Positions 27,003 through 36,420 of a stretch of 64,000 nt of DNA are shown here, one piece after another; within the stretch, counting starts at the first letter, position 1; each line of letters starts with the position of its first letter. Position numbers and translations under genes: made by a program. The notes under the pieces were generated by a model that was not told the DNA's origin, made no database searches, and saw only the letters and a list, made by a program, of their open reading frames with translations. The DNA comes from REEB95 sp963762425 (GTDB lineage: Bacteria > Pseudomonadota > Alphaproteobacteria > ATCC43930 > CGMCC-115725), in NCBI GenBank assembly GCA_963762425.1, contig CAVXKY010000010.1, forward strand, positions 62,001-126,000, in the 5' to 3' direction.

Positions 27003-30000
27003 GGCGATCGCCGAGCTCCTTGTCCTGCGCTCCCGCGGCTTCGGGCAATTCCTTGGCTTCGCTCGGGGTCAGCGCGGCGCTGAATTTGTCGAGATAGAGA
27101 TAGATCACCGGGGTGATGAACAGCGTCAGCGCCTGGGACACGATCAGGCCGCCGACCACGGCCAATCCCAACGGCCGGCGCAATTCCGAACCGGCGCCGA
27201 AGCCCACGGCGATCGGCAGCCCGCCCATGATCGCTGCCATGGTGGTCATCATGATCGGCCGGAAGCGCAGCAGGCAGGCCTCGTAGATCGCCTGGTCGGC
27301 GGTGGCGTCGGTGGTGCGCCGCCGTTCGAGCGCGAAGTCGATCATCATGATCGCGTTCTTCTTGACGATGCCGATCAGCATGACGATGCCGATGATGGCG
27401 ATGACGCTCAAATCCTGGTGGAACAGCATGAGCGTGGCGAGCGCGCCCAATCCCGCGGCCGGAAGCCCCGAGAGAATCGTGATCGGGTGGATGAAGCTTT
27501 CGTACAGGATGCCGAGCACGATGTAGATGACGACGACCGCGGCGGCCAGCAGCAGGCCCTGGCCCTTCAACGCGTCTTGGAACACCTGGGCGTTGCCCTG
27601 GAAGCCGGTGTTCACCGTCACCGGCAGATTGTTCTTGCGCTCGAGCCGGGCGATCTCCTGCACCGCGGTGCCGAGCGACACGCCCGGCGCCAGGTTGAAG
27701 GCGATGGTCACCGAGGGCAGTTGCCCCTGGTGATTGACCGTCACCGGGCCGACGCCGGGACTGAGCTTCGCCACCGCCGCGAGCGGCACCGCCTGCCCGT
27801 TGGCGCTCTTCAGGTAGATCTTCGACAGGTAGGCCGGGTCCTGCTGGAACTGCTTGTCGATCTCGAGGATCACCTCGTAATCGTTCGACGGCTCGTAGAT
27901 GGTCGAAATCTGCCGCGTGCCGAAGGCGCTGTAGAAGGTGTTGCGGATCTGATCCATGGTGATGCCGAGCAGCCCGGCCTTGTCCATGTCGATGTCGATC
28001 ACCGCCTGGCGGTTCCTCAGCTGCAAATCGGAATTCACGTCCTGGAAATCCGGCAGCGCCGCGATCTCCTGCTGCATGGTCGTGGCGTATTGGTAGAGCT
28101 CGGTCGTGTCGGCGTCCTGCAGCGTGTATTGATAGGTGCTCTTGGCCAGCCGCCCGCCGAGCTGAATGTTCTGCAGGCTCTGGAGATAGGTGTTCATCCC
28201 CGGAACCTGCGTCAGCTTGGGCCGCAATTCCTGGATCACCTGGTCGGCGTTGAGGCTGCGCTCGTTGCGGGGCTTCAACTGGATGAACAGCCGGCCGTTG
28301 TTCAAGGCCGGGCTGAATCCCGTGGCCCCGATGAAGGAATTAACGTCGGAGACGTTGGGATCGTCCTTGATGATCTGCGCCACCATCTTCTGATGGTCGG
28401 CCATCGCCTGGAACGAGGCGTCCTGCGGCCCCTCGGTGAAGCCGAAGATGTTGCCGGTGTCCTCGCTCGGGAAGAAGCCCTTGGGCACGACGATGTACAA
28501 GACGACACTGAGAACGATAGACAGGATCGTCACCGCCAAGGTGGCGCGCCGCCAAATCATCACCCGCTTCAGCCCCCAGATATAGCCGTTGCGCAATCGG
28601 TTGAATCCGGCTTCCGAATAGCGCAGCAGCGCCCATTGCCGCTCATGGGGGTCGTGCGGCTTCAGCAGGCGCGAGCACAGCATCGGCGTCAGCGTCAGCG
28701 ACACCAGGCCCGAGATCAAAATGGTCATGCTGATGGTGACGGCGAATTCGCGGAACACCCGGCCCACCACGCCGCTCATGAACAGCACCGGGATGAACAC
28801 CGCCACCAGCGAGAGGGTGATCGATATGATGGTGAAGCCGATCTCGCGCGAGCCGCGGAAAGCCGCGTCCATCACCCGCTCGCCGCTCTCGACATGGCGC
28901 ACGATGTTCTCGAGCATGACGATGGCGTCGTCGACGACGAATCCCACCGACAGCGTCAAGGCCAGCAGCGACAGATTGTCGATGCTGTAGCCCATGGCAT
29001 ACATGCCGGCGAAAGTGCCGATCACCGAGACCGGCAGGGCCAAGGCCGGGATGATGGTGGCGGTGACGTTGCGCAAGAACAGGAAGATCACCAGCACCAC
29101 CAGCACGGCGGTCAGCATCAGCGTGAACTGCACGTCGTTGACCGAATTGCGGATCGACACCGAGCGGTCGCTCAAGACCGACAGTTTCGCCGCGGCGGGC
29201 AGCTCGGCCTCGAACACCGGCAAGAGCGCCCGGATGCTGTCCACCACCTGGACGGTGTTGGCGTCGGGTTGGCGCTGCACGGCCAGGATGATCGAGCGCT
29301 GGCCGTTGTACCAGCCCGCCACCTGGTCGTTCTCGACGCCGTCGACCACGGATGCCACGTCCTGGAGCCGCACCGGCGCCCCGTCGCGGTAGGCCACGAT
29401 GATCGGCTTGAAATCGGCGGCGTTGTTGAACTGGTTCTTCATCTGCAAGGTGAAGCTCTGGCCCGGCCCCATCATCGTGCCGACCGGCGTGTCGGAATTG
29501 GCGGCCGCGACCGCGTTCTGCACGTCGGTGAGCGTCAGGCCCTTGGCGGCGAGCGCTTCCGGGTTGGCCTGGACGCGCACCGCGAATTTCTGCGCGCCGT
29601 AGACGTTCACCAGCGCCACGCCCGGCAGCGTCGAGATTCGCTCGGACATCATGGTCTCGGCGTATTCGTCGAGCAGGGAAAGCGGCAAGGTGTCGGAGCC
29701 GAGGACGAGGAAGATCACCGGCTGGTCGGCGGGGTTGACCTTCTGGAAGGAGGGGGGCGTGGTCATGTCGACCGGCAACAGCTTCGCCGCCGTGGTCATG
29801 GCCGCCTGCACGTCGAGCGCGGCGCCGTCGATGTCGCGGTTGAGGTCGAACTGCATGGTGATCGAGGTCACGCCCTGGCCCGAGGTCGAGACCATCGAAT
29901 TGAGGCCGGCGATGGTGGAGAACTGCCTCTCCAAGGGCGTCGCCACCGAGGACGCCATGGTTTCGGGACTGGCGCCCGGCAACTGGGCCGAGACCACGAT

Positions 30001-30132
30001 GGTCGGGAAATCGACGCGCGGAATCGCCGCCACCGGCAACAGGCGGTAGCTGAACATCCCGAAAATCACGAAGGCCATCATCAGCAACGTCGTCATGACC
30101 GGACGACGTATGCAGGTCTCCGGCAACATCAT
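26980..30132 (-). CDS. RND-family multidrug efflux permease, MdtB/MdtC type
   Basis: This is a 1050-residue inner-membrane proton antiporter with the twelve-helix duplicated layout of HAE1-type RND pumps. Notable parts are the start RRPVMTTLLMMAFVIFGMFS, the porter sequence VDFPTIVVSAQLPGASPETM, and the proton-relay aspartates in TLSVGFVVDDAIVMLENIVR near residue 400. AIIGIVMLIGIVKKNAIMMI is in the second half. The KKNAIMMI and ASPETM patterns fit the MdtB/MdtC branch better than AcrB. Its start overlaps the adaptor gene stop. No outer-membrane TolC gene is in the window, so a channel encoded elsewhere must complete the pump. Confidence 0.92.
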   Translation of the reverse strand: MMLPETCIRRPVMTTLLMMAFVIFGMFSYRLLPVAAIPRVDFPTIVVSAQLPGASPETMASSVATPLERQFSTIAGLNSMVSTSGQGVTSITMQFDLNRDIDGAALDVQAAMTTAAKLLPVDMTTPPSFQKVNPADQPVIFLVLGSDTLPLSLLDEYAETMMSERISTLPGVALVNVYGAQKFAVRVQANPEALAAKGLTLTDVQNAVAAANSDTPVGTMMGPGQSFTLQMKNQFNNAADFKPIIVAYRDGAPVRLQDVASVVDGVENDQVAGWYNGQRSIILAVQRQPDANTVQVVDSIRALLPVFEAELPAAAKLSVLSDRSVSIRNSVNDVQFTLMLTAVLVVLVIFLFLRNVTATIIPALALPVSVIGTFAGMYAMGYSIDNLSLLALTLSVGFVVDDAIVMLENIVRHVESGERVMDAAFRGSREIGFTIISITLSLVAVFIPVLFMSGVVGRVFREFAVTISMTILISGLVSLTLTPMLCSRLLKPHDPHERQWALLRYSEAGFNRLRNGYIWGLKRVMIWRRATLAVTILSIVLSVVLYIVVPKGFFPSEDTGNIFGFTEGPQDASFQAMADHQKMVAQIIKDDPNVSDVNSFIGATGFSPALNNGRLFIQLKPRNERSLNADQVIQELRPKLTQVPGMNTYLQSLQNIQLGGRLAKSTYQYTLQDADTTELYQYATTMQQEIAALPDFQDVNSDLQLRNRQAVIDIDMDKAGLLGITMDQIRNTFYSAFGTRQISTIYEPSNDYEVILEIDKQFQQDPAYLSKIYLKSANGQAVPLAAVAKLSPGVGPVTVNHQGQLPSVTIAFNLAPGVSLGTAVQEIARLERKNNLPVTVNTGFQGNAQVFQDALKGQGLLLAAAVVVIYIVLGILYESFIHPITILSGLPAAGLGALATLMLFHQDLSVIAIIGIVMLIGIVKKNAIMMIDFALERRRTTDATADQAIYEACLLRFRPIMMTTMAAIMGGLPIAVGFGAGSELRRPLGLAVVGGLIVSQALTLFITPVIYLYLDKFSAALTPSEAKELPEAAGAQDKELGDRHAPQAGA

Positions 30133-31295
30133 GATTTGGAATCCGTCTCTGGCTTGTCGCTGGAGGAACGGATGTCGACCCGGCTGCCGGTGGTGAGCCG
30201 GAGCTGGCCGTCGGTGGCGACGCGCTCGCCCGGGTTGAGGCCGTCGGCTATCACGCTGATGCCGTCCACGGTGCGCGCGACCTTCACCGGGCGCATCTCG
30301 GCGGTGCTGTCGTCCTTGATGACGTAGACATAGGTCGTGTTCTGGCCGATCAGCACCGCGGCTTGCGGCACGGTGATGGCGTCGGGATCGGTGCGTTCGG
30401 TCACGGAGACGTTGACGAACTCGCCCGGCCAGAGCCGTTCCTGCGCGTTGTCGAACACCGCCTTGACCGCGATGGTGCCGGAATTGGTGTCGATGGTGTT
30501 GTCGAAGAAGGCGATCTTGCCGGCGACCGGCGCTCCGCTGTCGCCGGCCGCGATGGCGGTGACGGCGACATCGCCGTCGTGCATCGCGTCGCGGATGCCG
30601 GGCAGCTCGGATTGCGGCAGGGTGAATCCGACATAGATCGGCGTAACCTGATTGATGGTCACCAAGGGCACGTCGTTCGCCTTGATGCTGTTGCCGGTCT
30701 TGATGGTGATGGTGCCGACGCGCCCGTCGATCGGCGCGGTGATGGTTTCATAGCTCAATTGCGCGGCGAAATTGTCGACCTGGGCCTGGAGCATGTCCTG
30801 GTTCGCCACCGCCGTGTCGTATTGCTGGCGCGAGATGAATTCCTGGCTCACCAGCGGCTTGTAGCGGGCGACGTCGGCCTTGGCGTTGTCGAGTTGCGCC
30901 CGATACTGCTCGAGCTGCGCCTTGGCGGCGCGGTCGTCGAGCTTGAACATCACGTCGCCGGTCTTGACGTATTGGCCGTCCTGGATCAGCACGTCGGTGA
31001 TGACGCCGTCGATGCGCGACTTGACCGAGACGTTGGCGATGGTCTGGACCGTGCCGATGGTGTCGAGCCTGACCGGCATCGGCTGGCGCGCGACCGCGGC
31101 CACGGTGACCGGCACCGCCGGGCGCGCGCCGACCGGGGCGACGCGCGCGGGCCAGAGCAATTCATAGGCGATGGCCACGACGCCCAGCGCGGCGACGATC
31201 AGAACGATCCGTCGCAGGCTATGTTTTTGCTCCGCCTTGCCGAGGGTGGCGGCGCCCGCCCCCGAAAAGCGCCTCTGGCGCCAATGATTTAACAT
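30129..31295 (-). CDS. RND efflux periplasmic adaptor, MdtA type
   Basis: The membrane-fusion protein links the RND permease to an outer-membrane channel. An N-terminal membrane anchor (RRIVLIVAALGVVAIAYELL) is followed by the lipoyl half-motifs (SVKSRIDGVITDVLIQDGQY and APIDGRVGTITIKTGNSI). A helical hairpin (AQLEQYRAQLDNAKADVARY) and the beta-barrel and membrane-proximal domains complete it. I chose the ATG at 31295. A GTG four codons upstream is possible. The stop overlaps the permease start (30129-30132), so the two are coupled. Confidence 0.92.
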   Translation of the reverse strand: MLNHWRQRRFSGAGAATLGKAEQKHSLRRIVLIVAALGVVAIAYELLWPARVAPVGARPAVPVTVAAVARQPMPVRLDTIGTVQTIANVSVKSRIDGVITDVLIQDGQYVKTGDVMFKLDDRAAKAQLEQYRAQLDNAKADVARYKPLVSQEFISRQQYDTAVANQDMLQAQVDNFAAQLSYETITAPIDGRVGTITIKTGNSIKANDVPLVTINQVTPIYVGFTLPQSELPGIRDAMHDGDVAVTAIAAGDSGAPVAGKIAFFDNTIDTNSGTIAVKAVFDNAQERLWPGEFVNVSVTERTDPDAITVPQAAVLIGQNTTYVYVIKDDSTAEMRPVKVARTVDGISVIADGLNPGERVATDGQLRLTTGSRVDIRSSSDKPETDSKS

Positions 31296-31444
31296 GGTAC
31301 CCGTCACTATACGCGGCCATAGTGAGATATGCCAGATTTCGTCCGGCTATCCCTTGGCTTCGCGGCTCTGCTGCGCCGCAATATTAAGGAATTGAAAGAA
31401 CCGCCGCCGGTTTTGCCGGCCGGGCGGGGCGCGACTTGCGGCGA

Positions 31445-32206
31445 TCAGCCGAGCAGCAATTCGAGTTGGCGCGTCAGCAGCGCCAGATCCTGTTCGCGCG
31501 ACAAACGGTGGTCGCCGTCCTTGACCAATTCGATCCGCACGTCTTCGCTTTGGAGCTTCTCCGCAAGCGCGATGCTCACGCGGTAGGGCACGTCCGCGTC
31601 GCGCATGCCATGGAGCAGCCGCACCGGACATGAAACCGGAATGGGCTTGCCCAAAATCAGATGCTTGCGGCCGTCTTCGATCAGCTTGCGGGTGATGAGA
31701 TATCCGGCCTCGCCATAGGCCGAGGGGATGCGCGCCCAGCCGTCGCGCAGAATGGCCGCTTGCAGCTCGGGCGCGAACCGGTTCCACATCAAATCTTCGG
31801 TGGCGTCGGGCGCGGGCGCGATGCCGATAAGCGCCTTGACGCGTTCCGGCCGTGCCAGCGCCGCGAGCAGCATGATCCAGCCGCCCAGGCTCGATCCCAC
31901 CAGCACTTGCGGGCCCGCGGTCAGGTTGTCCAGCACGCACAGCGCGTCGTCCTTCCACCGTCCCACCGTGGCCTCGGAAAACTCGCCCGAGGATCGGCCG
32001 TGGCCGAAATAGTCGAAGCGCAAAAAGGCCTGGCCGCGCGCGCGGCAGAAGGCATCGAGCACCGTGGCCTTGGTGCCGGTCATGTCCGACATGAAACCGC
32101 CCAGGAACACCACGCCCGGGGCATTCCCAGCCATTCGATGGTAGGCGATTGTCGCGCCATCCTCGCGTGTTAATATGGACGGATCGGATACCGGATTTGG
32201 ATTCAT
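31445..32206 (-). CDS. Alpha/beta hydrolase (ABHD10-like)
   Basis: The 253-residue product shows the alpha/beta-hydrolase elements in order: the oxyanion strand GVVFLGGFMSDMTGTKA, the nucleophile elbow VLVGSSLGGW with Ser106, the acid in LLHGMRDADVP and the histidine in VKDGDHRLS. The sequence FDYFGHGRSSGEF is typical of the ABHD10 group, whose eukaryotic members are depalmitoylases or glucuronidases. The substrate here is unknown. It is divergent from the glycosyltransferase gene with only 23 bases between start codons, so their promoters must overlap the neighbouring coding ends. Confidence 0.85.
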   Translation of the reverse strand: MNPNPVSDPSILTREDGATIAYHRMAGNAPGVVFLGGFMSDMTGTKATVLDAFCRARGQAFLRFDYFGHGRSSGEFSEATVGRWKDDALCVLDNLTAGPQVLVGSSLGGWIMLLAALARPERVKALIGIAPAPDATEDLMWNRFAPELQAAILRDGWARIPSAYGEAGYLITRKLIEDGRKHLILGKPIPVSCPVRLLHGMRDADVPYRVSIALAEKLQSEDVRIELVKDGDHRLSREQDLALLTRQLELLLG

Positions 32207-32229
32207 CGGGACATCACGCAGGCAAAAGA

Positions 32230-33426
32230 ATGGCGAACGCCGAGACTAGCACCGCGGCGAAGGGCAAGGAACGCCGGCAGCATTCCGTGCTGCAGGTTCT
32301 GCCGCGCCTGGCAGCCGGCGGGGTCGAACGCGGCACGATCGAGATCGCGGCGGCGTTGGCTTCCGCCGGCTGGAAGGCGGTGGTCGCCTCGCAAGGCGGG
32401 CCGATGGTGCGCGAGCTCGAACGCGCCGGCGGGATTCACGTCACGCTGCCGCTGGCCTCGAAAAATCCCCTGGTGATGCACGCCAATATTGGGCGGCTCT
32501 CCAAGATCATCCGCGACCACGGCATCGACATCGTCCATGCGCGTTCGCGGGCGCCGGCCTGGAGCGCGTGGGCCGCGTCCCGGCGCACCGGCGTTCACTT
32601 CGTCACCACCTTTCACAACGCCTATGGCGTCGAAAATGCGGTGAAGCGTTTCTACAACTCGGTGATGGCGCGGGGCGAGCTGGTCATCGCCATCTCCGCT
32701 TTCGTCGCCGACCATATCGTCTCGGTCTATGGCGTGCCGCGCGAGCGCATCCGCGTGGTCCACCGCGGCGTCGACTTGAAGCGTTTCGATCCCGACAAGG
32801 TCCGGGCCGAGCGCATCATCAAGCTGATGGAGGAATGGCGTCTGCCCGACGGCATGCCCGTGGTCATGCTGCCGGGACGGCTGTCGCGCTGGAAAGGCCA
32901 TCTCGTCCTGATCGAGGCGATGGTGCATTTGAACCGCCCCGCGGTCCAATGCCTGCTGGTCGGCTCCGGCAGCCCGAGCTATCGCAAGGCGATATCGCTC
33001 GCCATCTCGCGCGCGCGCGCGCCGGGAAATTTCCGCATCCTCGACAACTGCAACGACATGCCGGCGGCCTACAAGCTGGCCGACGTCGTGATCTCGCCTT
33101 CGACCGAACCCGAGGGCTTCGGCCGCGTCATCGTCGAGGCGCAGGCGATGGGCCGCCCGGTGGTCGCCACGGCGCATGGCGGCGCGGTGGAAACCGTGCT
33201 GGACAAGAAGACCGGCTGGCTGGTGCCGCCGGGCGATTCCGAAGCGCTGGCCGCGGCGATCGCGCGCGCGCTCGATCTCTCTCCCGAGGAACGCCGCGCC
33301 ATGGCCGCGCGCGCCATCGAGCATATCCGCAAGGACTTCACCAGCGAGGCGATGGCGGCGCGCACGCTCGCGGTCTATCAGGAACTGCTGCGCGGCGGCC
33401 GCGCCCGGGGCTCGGTCGCGGCGTGA
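32230..33426 (+). CDS. Glycosyltransferase family 4
   Basis: The 398-residue product is a GT-B fold retaining glycosyltransferase. It has the acceptor-side motif VLQVLPRLAAGGVERGTIEI near the start, the MLPGRLSRWKGHLVLIEAM block, and the nucleotide-sugar EX7E motif EPEGFGRVIVEAQAMG. The N-terminal region suggests a lipopolysaccharide-core or capsule enzyme. The donor sugar cannot be read. I chose the ATG at 32230 because earlier in-frame codons overlap the divergent hydrolase gene. It overlaps the next glycosyltransferase by four bases (GTGA), so the two form a pair. Confidence 0.9.
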   Translation: MANAETSTAAKGKERRQHSVLQVLPRLAAGGVERGTIEIAAALASAGWKAVVASQGGPMVRELERAGGIHVTLPLASKNPLVMHANIGRLSKIIRDHGIDIVHARSRAPAWSAWAASRRTGVHFVTTFHNAYGVENAVKRFYNSVMARGELVIAISAFVADHIVSVYGVPRERIRVVHRGVDLKRFDPDKVRAERIIKLMEEWRLPDGMPVVMLPGRLSRWKGHLVLIEAMVHLNRPAVQCLLVGSGSPSYRKAISLAISRARAPGNFRILDNCNDMPAAYKLADVVISPSTEPEGFGRVIVEAQAMGRPVVATAHGGAVETVLDKKTGWLVPPGDSEALAAAIARALDLSPEERRAMAARAIEHIRKDFTSEAMAARTLAVYQELLRGGRARGSVAA

Positions 33427-34364
33427 GCGGCGTTCCGGCCGACGGGCGCGAACGAATCCTGGTGATCAAACTGGGCGCGCTCGGCGATTTCGTCCAGGCG
33501 ATGGGGCCGGCGGCGGCCATCCGCGCGCATCACCCGGAGGCCGAGATCACCCTCCTCACAACGCCCGCTTTCGCCGATCTCGCCCAGCAGGCGCCTTACT
33601 TCAACCGGGTCTGGCTCGACGGCCGGCCGGGCTGGGCCCGGCCTTGGGCGTTGTGGCGCCTGAGGCGCAAGATTTTGCGCGCCGGCTTTAGCCGGGTCTA
33701 CGATCTCCAGACCTCCGGCCGCTCCAGCCTCTATTTCCATCTGCTCTGGCCGGCGCGGCCGCAATGGTCGGGCATCGCCGCAGGATCCTCGCATCCTCAT
33801 GCCAATCCCGGGCGCGACGCGATGCACACCATCGACCGCCAGGCCGAGCAGCTGCGCATGGCCGGCATCGAAAACGTTCCGCCGCCCGATCTCTCCTGGG
33901 CTTCGGGCGACGTCAAGCGCTTCAACCTGCCGAAGAAATTCCTGTTGCTGGTTCCGGGCGGATCGCCGCACCGGCCGGCCAAGCGCTGGCCGGCGGGGCG
34001 TTTCGCCCAGATCGCCAATCTGGCGGCAAGGCGCGGCGTGACCCCGGTGGTGCTGGGCGGCGAGGCCGAAAGCGATCTCGGCGCGGCGATCCTGAACGCC
34101 GTGCCCCAGGCCCGCGACCTCACCGGCAAGACCGGTTACGGCGACATCGTCGCGCTCGGCCGCTGGGCGTTTTACGCGCTCGGCAACGACACCGGGCCGA
34201 TGCATCTGATCGTCGCCTCGGGCTGCCCCGCGACCTTGCTCTATTCGCAGGCATCCGATCCGGCCTTGACCGCGCCGCGCGGCGCCCGCGTCACCATCCT
34301 GCGCCGGCCCGATTTGGCGCAGCTTCCGGTCGAGGACGTTGCCGCCACGCTTCCCTTGGGATAA
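33423..34364 (+). CDS. Glycosyltransferase family 9 (heptosyltransferase-like)
   Basis: The GTG start at 33423 gives a 313-residue protein. ERILVIKLGALGDFVQAMGP near its N-terminus is the hallmark of GT9 heptosyltransferases, and the C-terminal half contains FYALGNDTGPMHLIVASG and LLLVPGGSPHRPAKRWPAG. Family members add heptose to Kdo in the lipopolysaccharide inner core. The acceptor here is inferred only from family and from the neighbouring GT4. It is translationally coupled to that gene and is followed ten bases later by thrS. Confidence 0.88.
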   Translation: MSGVPADGRERILVIKLGALGDFVQAMGPAAAIRAHHPEAEITLLTTPAFADLAQQAPYFNRVWLDGRPGWARPWALWRLRRKILRAGFSRVYDLQTSGRSSLYFHLLWPARPQWSGIAAGSSHPHANPGRDAMHTIDRQAEQLRMAGIENVPPPDLSWASGDVKRFNLPKKFLLLVPGGSPHRPAKRWPAGRFAQIANLAARRGVTPVVLGGEAESDLGAAILNAVPQARDLTGKTGYGDIVALGRWAFYALGNDTGPMHLIVASGCPATLLYSQASDPALTAPRGARVTILRRPDLAQLPVEDVAATLPLG

Positions 34365-34374
34365 ACCGCTCTCC

Positions 34375-36393
34375 ATGCCGCCCGACCAACAGCCCAATAA
34401 ACAAGATGACGCGCCGGTTGCCGTGACCTTGCCCGACGGGGCGGTCAAGCGCTTTCCCCATGCCGTTTCCGGCATGGACATCGCCAAGGCGATCGGCCCG
34501 GGACTCGCCAAGGCGGCGCTCGCCATCAAGGTCGATGGATCTCCCAAGGATCTGGCGGCGCTGGTCCGTTCCGACGCCAAGATCGCCATCCTGACCCGCG
34601 ACTCGCCCGAATCGCTCGAGATCATCCGCCACGACGCCGCCCATGTCATGGCCGAGGCGGTGAAGGAGCTCTATCCCGAAGCCCAGGTGACCTTCGGCCC
34701 GGCGACCGAAACCGGCTTCTATTACGATTTCGCGCGGCCCCAGCCCTTCACGCCCGAGGATGTGGCGAAGATCGAGCAACGCATGCACGAGATCGTCGAG
34801 CGCGACGAGCCGATCGCGCGCGAGGAATGGCCGCGTGACCGGGCGGTGAAGTTCTTTTCCGGCCTGGGCGAAAAATACAAGGCCGAATGGATCGAACAGA
34901 TTCCGGAAGGCGAGGCGATCAGCTTCTACCGCCAAGGGAATTTCGTCGATCTCTGCACCGGCCCGCATCTGCCTTCGACCGGCAAGCTCGGCCACGCCTT
35001 CAAGCTGACCAAGGTGGCGGGCGCCTATTGGCGCGGCGACGCCAAGAACGCGCAGCTCCAGCGCATCTACGGCACCGCCTGGGCGCATGAGAAGGATTTG
35101 AAGCAATATCTTTTCCAGCTGGAGGAGGCGGAGAAGCGGGACCACCGCCGCCTGGGGCGCGAGCTCGAACTGTTCCACCAGCAGGAAGAGGCGGCGGGCG
35201 CCGTGTTCTGGCATCCCAAGGGCTGGACGCTCTACCGCACCATCGAGACCTATCTGCGCAAGCGCCTGGAACAGGCGGGCTATGTCGAGGTGCGCACGCC
35301 GCTCTTGATCGACCGCTCGCTGTGGGAGGCCTCGGGCCATTGGGAAAAATTCCGCGAGCACATGTTCACGGTCGAGACCGTGGAGGAACGCGCGGGCGGC
35401 AAGGGGTCCGACGGAAAACCGGGCGAAAAACACATGCTGGCGATCAAGCCGATGAACTGCCCCGGCCATGTGCAGATTTACCGCCAGGGCCTGCACTCCT
35501 ACCGCGATTTGCCGCTGCGCATGGCCGAGTTCGGCTCCTGCCACCGCAACGAGCCCTCGGGCGCGCTGCACGGCATCATGCGGGTCAGGGCCTTCACCCA
35601 GGACGACGCGCATATCTTCTGCACCGAGGATCAGATCACGGCGGAGAGCATCGCCTTCTGCGATCTGCTGCGCTCGGTCTATCGCGATTTCGGCTTCACC
35701 GATGTCTCGATCAAATTCTCCGACCGGCCGGACAAACGCGCCGGTTCCGACGCCGTCTGGGACCGGGCCGAGAGCGCGCTCAAGGCGGCGATCGAGGCGG
35801 CGAAGCTGCCCTACACCGTCAATCCCGGCGAAGGCGCGTTCTACGGGCCGAAGCTCGAATTCGTGCTGCGCGACGCCATCGGCCGCGACTGGCAATGCGG
35901 CACGCTCCAGGTCGATTTCGTCCTGCCCGAGCGCCTCGACGCGCATTACATCGGCGAGGACGGCAACCGCCACCGCCCGGTCATGCTCCACCGCGCCATC
36001 CTCGGCTCGATGGAACGCTTCATCGCGATCTTGATCGAGCACCAGGCCGGGCGCTTTCCGCTCTGGTTGGCGCCGGTTCAGGTCATGGTCCTGACCATCA
36101 CCTCGGACGCCGATGCCTATGCCGGGACGGTGATGGCGGCTCTGGCGGAAGCCGGGATTCGCGCCGAATCCGATCTTTCCAACCAGACCATTAACTACAA
36201 GGTGCGCGAACACAGCCTGAAGAAGGTCCCGGCCCTACTGGTCGTAGGCAAGCGCGAGGCCGAAACGCAAAGCGTTGCGATCCGCCGCCTGGGCGGAAAA
36301 GAACAGGAAATCCTTGCGCTTGGCCCGGCCATCGCTAGATTGAAAGCCGAGGCGGCGGCGCCCCAAGGGCGCCCCACCGAGCCAGGGCTTTGA
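34375..36393 (+). CDS. thrS: Threonyl-tRNA synthetase
   Basis: ThrS charges tRNA-Thr. The 672-residue product has an N-terminal TGS domain (VTLPDGAVKRFPHAVSGMDI), the editing domain with HDAAHVMAEA (His86, His90) and DLCTGPHLPSTGK, and the class II catalytic core. In the core the zinc-binding cysteine is in MNCPGH near residue 360, and FGSCHRNEPSGALHG follows. A C-terminal anticodon-binding domain ends with LGGKEQEILAL. The ATG at 34375 gives the normal length. No T-box or other leader is visible. It precedes infC in the conserved thrS-infC-rpmI-rplT order. Confidence 0.97.
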   Translation: MPPDQQPNKQDDAPVAVTLPDGAVKRFPHAVSGMDIAKAIGPGLAKAALAIKVDGSPKDLAALVRSDAKIAILTRDSPESLEIIRHDAAHVMAEAVKELYPEAQVTFGPATETGFYYDFARPQPFTPEDVAKIEQRMHEIVERDEPIAREEWPRDRAVKFFSGLGEKYKAEWIEQIPEGEAISFYRQGNFVDLCTGPHLPSTGKLGHAFKLTKVAGAYWRGDAKNAQLQRIYGTAWAHEKDLKQYLFQLEEAEKRDHRRLGRELELFHQQEEAAGAVFWHPKGWTLYRTIETYLRKRLEQAGYVEVRTPLLIDRSLWEASGHWEKFREHMFTVETVEERAGGKGSDGKPGEKHMLAIKPMNCPGHVQIYRQGLHSYRDLPLRMAEFGSCHRNEPSGALHGIMRVRAFTQDDAHIFCTEDQITAESIAFCDLLRSVYRDFGFTDVSIKFSDRPDKRAGSDAVWDRAESALKAAIEAAKLPYTVNPGEGAFYGPKLEFVLRDAIGRDWQCGTLQVDFVLPERLDAHYIGEDGNRHRPVMLHRAILGSMERFIAILIEHQAGRFPLWLAPVQVMVLTITSDADAYAGTVMAALAEAGIRAESDLSNQTINYKVREHSLKKVPALLVVGKREAETQSVAIRRLGGKEQEILALGPAIARLKAEAAAPQGRPTEPGL

Positions 36394-36420
36394 AGGAGGT
36401 TGGTTTAAGGGAGATGCGTT

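Noticed and set aside
26776..30327. A 1183-residue rightward frame opposite the RND pump gene
   Set aside because: It is rich in Arg, His and Gln repeats with no domain pattern, and it is the antisense of a clear RND permease. High GC content keeps such frames open.
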